DNA of 64,000 nt from Plectosphaerella cucumerina (taxonomy: Eukaryota > Ascomycota > Sordariomycetes > Glomerellales > Plectosphaerellaceae). Below the pieces are notes generated by a model. It ran no database searches, had not been told where the DNA came from, and saw nothing but the letters and a program-made list of their open reading frames with translations. The position numbers were made by a program, and so were the translations under genes. The stretch lies in NCBI GenBank assembly GCA_020746995.1, contig JAGPXD010000002.1, positions 3,472,001-3,536,000 of the forward strand, read 5' to 3'. Positions 1 through 7,660 of this stretch are shown here, piece after piece (position 1 is the stretch's first letter; every line of letters begins with the position of its first letter).

Positions 1-614
1 ACGTGGCCTTGAGTCGACTTTGCGTCCTTACACTGCACGGCGATAATCCTAACGAGTTCCTCGGGTGGCCTGAGTGCGTCGACGTATTGGAGGAGGGCAT
101 CATGGCCCTCATTCGGTCCAAAAGGAACCCGCGCCTCCGAACGATTCACCTTGTTGGGTTCCAGGACAGAATCGGTCGGGTCGACACAAGGTCGGGAACC
201 ATTCGCTTTCAGAAAGCCATCATCGAGGGTATCAAGCACTCAGTCGACGTCTACACCAGCACGACGCCTATGCCTTTGGCAACCTTAATGGACCGCAGGA
301 TGGCGCTGGTTCCCAAGGCATTCAGGAATGAGTGCCCGGTAGATACGGAGTTTGAGAGACTCTATGTCCCTGGCGAAGATGAATGGCGACAACCAGACAG
401 GCCCATGGCATTCAATGCGCGAACTGGCATGTGGGAGGATCCGCTCTGCAACCGGTGCGGAGAGTGCGAGACCTGCTTTAAGCGAAATCCGAGAGAAAGC
501 GGGGCCGCGGCACAGAAAGAGAGAGAGACCGCGAGGAGAGAGCGAGATGCCGCGACAGGGCAGCCTAGAGCTCCGTATGCCCTCATGCACAACGGTGGAC
601 CTTGGTGGTTTTAA
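1..614 (+). CDS. C-terminal part of an unrecognised protein (5' end outside window)
   Basis: The frame is open from the window edge to a TAA at 612-614, giving about 203 residues. No ATG at the left edge is convincing, so the gene probably starts upstream. The first part alternates leucine- and isoleucine-rich strands, reminiscent of the degenerate leucine-rich repeats that follow F-boxes in fungal proteins, but that is only an impression. A cluster CxxCGECETC lies near residues 149-158, followed by a charged Arg/Glu-rich tail and an ending rich in Trp/Phe. The four closely spaced Cys could bind a metal. I do not recognise the family. Confidence 0.45.
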   Translation, partial: VALSRLCVLTLHGDNPNEFLGWPECVDVLEEGIMALIRSKRNPRLRTIHLVGFQDRIGRVDTRSGTIRFQKAIIEGIKHSVDVYTSTTPMPLATLMDRRMALVPKAFRNECPVDTEFERLYVPGEDEWRQPDRPMAFNARTGMWEDPLCNRCGECETCFKRNPRESGAAAQKERETARRERDAATGQPRAPYALMHNGGPWWF

Positions 615-851
615 ATTCGAGTCTCCCCCATCAGCAGTCCACACATCAATCACGTTCTTCATCGGACTCTGAGAGCGCTTTCAATATCTGGTTATATTTT
701 GCCAGGTCACCCTGAGATGGGCTCAGCAAAGCCCGATGACGGCTTGCTCTGCCTACCTTAATGCACTCCACGTCAGGGGTTGGAGACTCCAGCCAGCGGT
801 CCAGCATCCATCTCCACGAAAACCCCCGTGACGCGCATCCACATGGCCATT

Positions 852-2516
852 TCAGCGCTCGCTAGCCTCCTCGGACGCAGCCTGGCCCGGGATGGAACTG
901 CGGATGAGCTGGTCGTGCTCGTCGAACTTTGCGTGGTGGAACTTGCGGACCGGGACGCCGCTCTCGAACAACTGATCAATCTCGAAGGCGTTCATGCCAG
1001 CGAGGTTGGGGACGAAGAAGAAGGCCCATACAACAAAGACGATACCAAAAGCAGCCCAGATGAAGCCCATGCGCAGGCCGAGGCCGGCACTGGAGGCGTC
1101 GTCGTTGTAGAGGAAGGGCACGACGAGGCTGACGACGAAGCCAGTGAGGTGGCTGAAGACGTGGACGAAGGCGTTGTTCTTGATACGCATGCGGCTCGAG
1201 GGTACCTCGGAGGTGATTGCGTATCCCATGTTCGCAGGGCCAATGTCATAGAAGCCGTTCCAGATGAAGACCATTGCGGTGGCGACGCGGCCGGCGATGG
1301 CGCGGTTGCCATTGTTGAAGGGGATCCACATGAAACCACCGATGAGGTTGGAGATGGTCATTCCGGCGGCGCCGATGATCCAGAGCTTGCGCCGGCCGAC
1401 GGGCTCGATGAGGAAGTAGGCTATGATACTGGTGCCGATGGCGACCGAGGTGCAGCCGTAGTTCATGGCCTGGGGGTTCTTTGCGCCAGCGAGCTCGAAG
1501 TAGTAGGTCTGGTAGGCGGGCCAGAAGCCGGTGCCCATGAGGATGGGCCAGATGATGCAGGCGGAGATGAACATGCGGATGACGTTGCGTCCCTTGAAGA
1601 GCTCGCGGTAGCTGATGCTGTGGCCGGCGCTGCGGAGGCGCTGCTCGACGGCCGACGTCTTGACGAGGAAGGCGAGGTGGCGCTTCGAGTCATAGTCGGG
1701 CCCGTAGAGCTTGCGGATGACGGCCTCGGCCTTGTCGTACTGCTCGCGGTGGACGTGGAAGACGGGTGACTCGGCGAGCCACCAGCAGCCGGCAAGGTAG
1801 ATGCCGGCGAAGAGGTATTGGAATGCAAAGATGTAGCGGAACGAGCGGGCGTCGTCGACGTCAGGGAAGAGCGTCGTCAGGCCGAGGGCGGCGCCGGAGC
1901 CGACCCACATGCCGCCCTGGATGCAGAAGTTGACGGCCATGCAGGCGATGCCTCGCAGGCGAGGGGACGCGAGTTCGGCCGTGTAGGAGGTTAGGTAGGA
2001 CATCATCAGGCCGACGCCCATACCAAAGACGGTCTTTCCTGCGATGATCATGCCAATGTTGACGGCCGTGATCTGGATTGTGGAAGCGATGATGATGACG
2101 ACGACGGAGAGGGTGAGGCAGAACTTGCGGCCGTAGCGGTCGGCAATGAAGCCAGCGGGGATGTCCATGAGGATCTGGCCGGCAAAAGTGCCGCCAGCCC
2201 AGGCGGACTGGTAGGTCGACTTGATGCGGTAGACGCCAGGGGCGGACTCGTAGCCGAAGTACTTGCGGAACGAAGGCATGCCGAGCGTGGTGTTCGTGAC
2301 CGACATGTCGAAGCCAAAGTTGATCACAGCGATGTACAGAACGGCCATGCGGAGGATCATGGGAAGGCGCTTGCGGAGGAAGGGGATCCAAGGACCGTCT
2401 TCGTCGGCGAGGGTTACGTCGACATCTGCCTGCTCGTCGAGGCCGTTCTTCTCGTTCATGGTGTCGACGTGCTCGATGTTGGTCGGGGCCTGGCTTGCCA
2501 TTTTGGTGTCCGCCAT
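852..2516 (-). CDS. MFS sugar porter (alpha-glucoside/maltose permease-like)
   Basis: Predicted plasma-membrane sugar:proton symporter of the major facilitator superfamily, about 554 residues in one uninterrupted exon. Family marks are visible: a DRYGRK loop after the second/third membrane segment, an ELASPRLRG motif after the fourth, and EPVGRRK in the mid-loop, with about twelve hydrophobic segments between a 75-residue acidic N-terminus and a hydrophilic C-terminus. These match the sugar-porter pattern of the fungal maltose/alpha-glucoside permease group. I chose the ATG at 2516 because the protein there (MADTK...) begins like its family; another in-frame ATG lies 25 codons upstream at 2591. 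The substrate cannot be read from sequence. It is transcribed in the same direction as the neighbouring esterase at 3463-5127, with about 950 bp between them. Confidence 0.9.
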   Translation of the reverse strand: MADTKMASQAPTNIEHVDTMNEKNGLDEQADVDVTLADEDGPWIPFLRKRLPMILRMAVLYIAVINFGFDMSVTNTTLGMPSFRKYFGYESAPGVYRIKSTYQSAWAGGTFAGQILMDIPAGFIADRYGRKFCLTLSVVVIIIASTIQITAVNIGMIIAGKTVFGMGVGLMMSYLTSYTAELASPRLRGIACMAVNFCIQGGMWVGSGAALGLTTLFPDVDDARSFRYIFAFQYLFAGIYLAGCWWLAESPVFHVHREQYDKAEAVIRKLYGPDYDSKRHLAFLVKTSAVEQRLRSAGHSISYRELFKGRNVIRMFISACIIWPILMGTGFWPAYQTYYFELAGAKNPQAMNYGCTSVAIGTSIIAYFLIEPVGRRKLWIIGAAGMTISNLIGGFMWIPFNNGNRAIAGRVATAMVFIWNGFYDIGPANMGYAITSEVPSSRMRIKNNAFVHVFSHLTGFVVSLVVPFLYNDDASSAGLGLRMGFIWAAFGIVFVVWAFFFVPNLAGMNAFEIDQLFESGVPVRKFHHAKFDEHDQLIRSSIPGQAASEEASER

Positions 2517-3462
2517 GTTGTTCAGAGTGAGGTCTTGGGAATCGAGGTGATATTCGAGCCGTCGGTTGACTGGGAGGAGGGGAGATGTCAAAAGCTCTGG
2601 GAGAAGAGTGTCTTGATGTCTCTGGAACCGAAAGAGGTTATCGGAAGAAGATCTTCAAAGCTTTTGTACTCGATCGAACCTCGGCAGCTGTTCTCTCGTC
2701 GCCGAAGTCTCAGTCTCGACAACTCTGTGGGAACGGCGAGTGCCTCCGCAGACGGTCCGGGGGAGAGGGTGGTGTGATGGCTAGAGTTGGCCAAGCCCCG
2801 GACCATATCCCCAGGTTTCTCCAGGCATGGTTGCAGTTGAGGAGGAGGCGTTGACTAGCCTCCTGATCTGGGGAAAGGCGGGACAGTCGTGGGGTGGTGT
2901 CGGGGAAACGTTCGGGTCAAGGGCCGACGCTTCAATGGCTCGTCGTCATTGGCTGTCTTGCCGAGGAAACGACAGGGGCGACCTACATTAGTGACGCTGG
3001 ACAGCCCTGAAAGCACTCTCAGACTGCTCGGGAAATCTCTCGGGGGTGCATGCGACGGACTCGGGTCACATGCCGGCGAGCAACTCCGTCGGATCCCGGC
3101 GGCGTGGTACGCGGGACGATCCCACCAGTCCCTTCGAGTCCGAATCCGAGATTGGGAAACGCTGTGCTCCAACCTTCTCTATCCTTGAATTCAAAAAAAA
3201 AAAAAAAAAACTCCAGTCCCCACCGTTTGGACAAGTTTCTTACCTTGGACCAAGATACCTGGCAACTTCAGGCGATTGTTTCCACCCGTAGGCAACACCA
3301 AGACTCAGCTTGGCGAATTGAAAAGAAATATGAGGCAATCATGGTCTCACAGGATATTTGGCTCCCTTCGTTTCGTCACTTGGTATTGTGAGTTACTATG
3401 ATATGGCAAGTATTCTTCCATGTTCTTGGCAACACTGTATACCCCTAAAACATTGGAGGTCC
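2517..3462. other. Intergenic region with an 18-A homopolymer
   Basis: This is the promoter side of the sugar porter and the downstream side of the esterase. A run of 18 A occupies 3193-3210. ORFs of 70-113 codons here have no coding character. I see no RNA gene or repeat. Confidence 0.6.
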
Positions 3463-5127
3463 CTACTTGTTCAGCCTGACAGCCCGCTCCGGGTCCCTCC
3501 AGTACAGGCAGGCATCGCTCCTAATATCATCATCTTCGACCTTGGTGTCCCCAGGCTGGACGACCAGCTGACGTCCAGGGTCACCACCCTGCGGCTCATA
3601 CGGCGGCCACTCGGGGCTGCCCGGGAACCGATGGGTGTTGGGGTCTCCCGAGGTAACAAAGCTGGCCAGGTAGGCGTGGTAGTCATTGCCAACAGCGGGG
3701 AACTGCGTGCCCGGATCAGCCCAGGTGTAGCGCGTGTCCGAGGTATGCGGGATGCCCCTCCAGGCGGGGAAGAAGTTGTTGGTGTTGAAGCGCAGCTTCC
3801 AAGCCGGCACGCCGGCGGCAGCCACACGTGTTACGGTCTCTTGACCCGGACAGATGTAGGCGTAGTCGCTCCATGCGGCAGAGAGGCGGTTGTACTGCGT
3901 GCTGTTGGGTGAGTTGGCGAAGGGGCCCTCGCCGCCGGCCGGGTCAGGGTACAGCGCGGCGAGGCGGTCGAGGTCGTCGGCCGTCAGGGCCGGGGAGATG
4001 TTGTGCAGGTAGTCGAGGAATTCCTCGTTGGTCTCGAGATCGCCCGGCATGTAGTACTTGCCCTCGTCGGTGGTGGTGGAGGAAATTGTCGGGACGTGGT
4101 GGAAAGTGCCGTCGATGCCGGACTGCGAGCCAGCCTTCTCAAAGAGCGGGCCGCCCTGGACGGGCTGGAAGGGCCAGGTGACGGCATCATTATAGGCGTA
4201 GAAGATGTCAGTTCCGACGGTGCGGACGTCATCGATGGGCGCGGCGCGGAGGCAGGCAAGCGTCGCATCGCCGTCGAGGCCGTCGCAGCCCAGGGCAGAG
4301 GTGTATTCGGCGTACTGCCGCTGGTACAGAGGGTAGGTCACATCGGGGAATGCCCGGGACGTGACGGAACCAGACTGGTGAATGGCCCTGGCGAAAGGCG
4401 GCTTCTTGCCGGCGTCCTCTCCGTAGTTGTGGAAATAGTGGATGCCGACCGAGTGTGCGCCGGCAGAACGGCCTCCGATGGTCACGGTGTCCGGGTCGCC
4501 ACCAAAGGCCGAGATGTGACGCTGGACAAAGTCGAGGAAGAAGCGCTGGTCGCGGATGCCGAGGTTCGAAAGGCCGCGGTCGTCGAGAAGCTCAGACGGG
4601 AGGAACCCAAGCGAGCTGACGCGGTAGTGGAAGGAAATGACGACGATGGGCTCTGTCGAGGCGGCGGCGAAGGCGGCGCCGTCAAAGCTCTTGTAGCTGC
4701 CGACGAAGAACGCGCCGCCGTGGATCCAGACAAGCACGGGGAGCTTCTGCGACAGCGGGACGCCTGGAGTACGGTAGACATTGAAGTTCAGGCAGGCCTC
4801 GTCCTGAGCAGAGGCGGGGAGGCTGGCCGAGAGCTCCTGGATGCAGGCTTTGCCGTAGGTATCGGCGGCACGGATTCCCTCGAAGGGCGCGGGCCAGTCG
4901 GGGGCGGTGAAGCGGCGGCCCTCGCCGGCGGGCTGCGTCGTGTAGTCGATGCCGAGCCAGGCGTCGACGGGCGGCGAGATGGCCTGGCCGCCGTAGGTCG
5001 CGTTCACAGTGGTGCCAGAAAAATCTCCGTAGCCCTCAAGTGACACCGGGCGATGCGGGCAGGTGGGAGCGGCGCCGCCCAGGACGGCCTGGGACGCGAG
5101 GGTTGCGCAGACGGTGAGGGTCTTCAT
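3463..5127 (-). CDS. Secreted type-B carboxylesterase/lipase
   Basis: Single-exon gene for a 554-residue alpha/beta-hydrolase of the carboxylesterase type B family, which cleaves carboxylic esters. A short hydrophobic leader (residues 1-19, ending GGAAP) predicts secretion. The oxyanion-hole motif HGGAF is at residues 136-140, and the nucleophile elbow GGRSAGA places the catalytic Ser near residue 221. An acidic residue in TTTDEGKYY and a His in GIPHTSD match the usual Glu and His of the triad. The second-Cys pattern EACLNFNVY is also typical. Length is normal for the family. The natural ester is unknown; fungal members act on lipids, plant esters or feruloyl/cutin-like substrates. Confidence 0.92.
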   Translation of the reverse strand: MKTLTVCATLASQAVLGGAAPTCPHRPVSLEGYGDFSGTTVNATYGGQAISPPVDAWLGIDYTTQPAGEGRRFTAPDWPAPFEGIRAADTYGKACIQELSASLPASAQDEACLNFNVYRTPGVPLSQKLPVLVWIHGGAFFVGSYKSFDGAAFAAASTEPIVVISFHYRVSSLGFLPSELLDDRGLSNLGIRDQRFFLDFVQRHISAFGGDPDTVTIGGRSAGAHSVGIHYFHNYGEDAGKKPPFARAIHQSGSVTSRAFPDVTYPLYQRQYAEYTSALGCDGLDGDATLACLRAAPIDDVRTVGTDIFYAYNDAVTWPFQPVQGGPLFEKAGSQSGIDGTFHHVPTISSTTTDEGKYYMPGDLETNEEFLDYLHNISPALTADDLDRLAALYPDPAGGEGPFANSPNSTQYNRLSAAWSDYAYICPGQETVTRVAAAGVPAWKLRFNTNNFFPAWRGIPHTSDTRYTWADPGTQFPAVGNDYHAYLASFVTSGDPNTHRFPGSPEWPPYEPQGGDPGRQLVVQPGDTKVEDDDIRSDACLYWRDPERAVRLNK

Positions 5128-5754
5128 GGTGGAGGCTGAGGGTTAAGCGCTGCACTGAGAAGACTGAGAAGACTGCAGCGTCGGCGGCCCCCATCTCGTA
5201 CTTATCTTCCTGTCGGCTGTCGGCCTCTTCCCGACGATTGCACTGCAACCTGACTCGAGGCCCACGATCCCCTCTTGATGCCATGTCGATCCCCGGGCCC
5301 TCGTGGGCCTGGCATATCCGATAGCGGCATTCCCCGGGCGTGGCATGCGGGAGTTTGCCGCGGAGAAAACGCGGAGAATGGTCCCGGGCCGTTGAACGGT
5401 GGCGTCTTCGGCGTCCCGGGGGCGTCATCGGGGGCCGGTCGGGGCAGGCTTGCACTGAACAGGAAGGTCACATTGGGGGTCGTTCGGGGGGACCTGCATT
5501 GTCGGGGCCACATCTGGTCCCGGTGGGCGGCGGGGAGTCGGTCGGTGACGACGATGGTATCGGGTTGAGTTGCCGGGCTTCATGGGTGATTAGCGGTCTT
5601 CTTCGGCGAGAAAGACGTCACTGTCGTACTGGTTGGGGAGGGTTCATGCTTGAATAGAATGCTGGGTATACGTCGTGGGCTCCTATCTATCGAGCCATTA
5701 TCCATCCTCGGCCCGCCCTTGGGACCACATGTTGATACATCTTTCCCTTCAATC
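5128..5754. other. Intergenic region
   Basis: Promoter of the carboxylesterase and 3' flank of the eight-cysteine gene. No gene, RNA or repeat is evident. Confidence 0.5.
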
Positions 5755-6303
5755 TTACATCTGGAAACCAAAAGCCATGGCCGACACAAGCAGCGCGCCA
5801 ACAGTCAAGCCAGCAACCGACATGCCAGGCCTGACCACGACACCAGCGCTGCCATCGTCATTGTTGCTGGAACCGCCGTTTCCATTGCCGTTCCCACTTC
5901 CGTTCCCGCCGTTGTCGTCGTTGTCATCTGAATCAGCGTCTCCCGTAGCGACGATCCTCGCCGAGGCCGACGTGGGCGCATCACCGCCACCTGTAGCGGT
6001 AGCCGTGGCGTTGACGCCGCCGCCGCACCAGACCTGGTCGTTGGCTGCGCCCTCGCGGAACAGGCAGCTCGTCAGGTCGCCGACCGACTGGCCGACGGCG
6101 AGACAGTAGATGCCGCAATCATCATAGTAGCTGATGACGTTGGCGTCGCCGCAGCACTCGCTCATGATCTCGGTGTGGTTGCCGCCGAAGGGCATGGCGC
6201 AGGATGCGTCCTGGGTCGGGATCTCGTAGATGTTGCGGCACGAGGCGCTGCCCGTGGGCGTGGCCGAAGCCGAGGCGACGGTTGTGGTGATTGTAGAGGA
6301 CAT
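5755..6303 (-). CDS. Eight-cysteine fungal protein with Gly/Asn/Asp linker and C-terminal hydrophobic tail
   Basis: A 182-residue protein beginning MSSTITTT. A Ser/Thr-rich start is followed by a compact region with eight Cys, including a CC pair and the block YDDCGIYCLA, then a low-complexity Gly/Asn/Asp linker (roughly residues 120-155) and a terminal hydrophobic segment that could be a GPI signal or membrane anchor. I recall similar short Cys-rich proteins with a DDCGxYCLA block in many ascomycetes, without a known function. No signal peptide precedes the Cys region from this ATG. The in-frame extension upstream to 6462 does not supply one either, so a 5' exon may be missing or the export route is unusual. 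Confidence 0.7.
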   Translation of the reverse strand: MSSTITTTVASASATPTGSASCRNIYEIPTQDASCAMPFGGNHTEIMSECCGDANVISYYDDCGIYCLAVGQSVGDLTSCLFREGAANDQVWCGGGVNATATATGGGDAPTSASARIVATGDADSDDNDDNGGNGSGNGNGNGGSSNNDDGSAGVVVRPGMSVAGLTVGALLVSAMAFGFQM

Positions 6304-7660
6304 GTTGGGTCGGAGGATCGTTGGTGATCGGGGTGAGGTTGTGGTGAGCTCCGAGGACGGATATGGTGTGTTCTTGAAGTGAAGAAGAGTGTTTGCTGTA
6401 TTACGAGGTGTAGCCGGACAAAACGAGCGTCGTCTGATTGAGGAGAAAAGGCCCTCGAGCAAACAGAGTCTGAACGGACTGATATTTGTTTTCCAGCCAT
6501 GGAGCCTCTGACCGCGCGTGACGTATCTCTCTCCACCTCCCTTCCGCTAAGAAACACCGGAACAAGCACTGCCCAGACTCGGACTGCGCGTGGCGGCGCC
6601 GCCGATCCCCGTATTGCCCCCTGGTCTCCCGGGGCCCAAGTGCCGGGCGGCGGCCAGTGCGCCGTCTTGGCCGTCGGCACAGCAGGTTTGCATGACACTT
6701 CGTATCCCGCTGCGGCGGAGCCCGTGGGCCGACCGATCCTTTGTCCTGTTTTTAGATGGCAGCAGGTTGGACTCGACAAGACTGGAAACTTCTGGACGGG
6801 AAACTTTCGTGGATACCACAGTGAGTAGGTAGGTGCAGCTGCATTTGGAGGGGAAAGAAAATGTCTCGCCTCGGAGGGAGGTTGTCTTGGTTGGGAGACA
6901 GGTGAGACAGTGAGCTTACGTGACGCCGTCAAGAAGGGCAGAATTCTCTTCAGGGCTGATGCACTGCCATCAGCTAGGGCACTAAACATCGATCAGAGCT
7001 GCCAGCACTTCCAAAAATAAATGTCGTTGGGGTGTTGCACACGCCGGACTCCGTCGGGCTCCATCACGATGGCCGTTGGACTCGTGGCCCGACCGCGCAG
7101 ATTGGGTCCAACCTGTTTCGCCAGGGAAGCATCCCCTGGAAGTCCACCAAGAATACAGGGCAGATGGCCTCCAGCGCTCCCTGGAGCGACTGTCTCGCCA
7201 CTCACCTCCGATAGGAGTCCCATGCTTGGATCGTTCCATCAGAAGACTGGCTGTCGTTCTGCCGCCGAAGATTGAAGGGAGACGAGATCGACCCAGGGCA
7301 ACAATAACATGAATAATCAAAATTAAGCGACAAGCAAAAGGTTTCAATGCTCTGCCTTGCCACCAGTCGAACCGTCTCACTGGCGCCGCTTGGTTGCCGG
7401 GGCGGCTCCGGTTTTGCGACATCAAAAGGGTCACTGCATTCGCAGGATTGATTTACGCGAATTGAATTGAAAAGGCAGGACCTAGGGGACTTGAGTAAGC
7501 ACGAATTGTAACAAGAAACAAATTATCTGTTGCCTGTGAATGAGTGGAAGTGAAGATCCTCCGTGAAATCTGGGCCAGGCTTCTGATGGAGGTCCTCCTG
7601 CCCCTGAAAATCATTGTGTCCCTGAATCCAACCCGACCTCTTTTACCCTTGAATTCCTCC
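6304..7660. other. Intergenic region
   Basis: About 1.36 kb between two genes on the minus strand. ORFs of up to 275 codons on the minus strand overlap the Cys-rich gene's promoter but show no domain or codon coherence. No RNA gene or repeat was seen. Confidence 0.5.

Noticed and set aside
780..1769. 329-codon plus-strand ORF opposite the sugar porter
   Set aside because: Antisense shadow rich in Val/Ala/Glu/Asp; the minus strand has an intact transporter.
4003..5043. 346-codon plus-strand ORF opposite the carboxylesterase
   Set aside because: Antisense shadow; the esterase has its catalytic motifs and signal peptide on the other strand.
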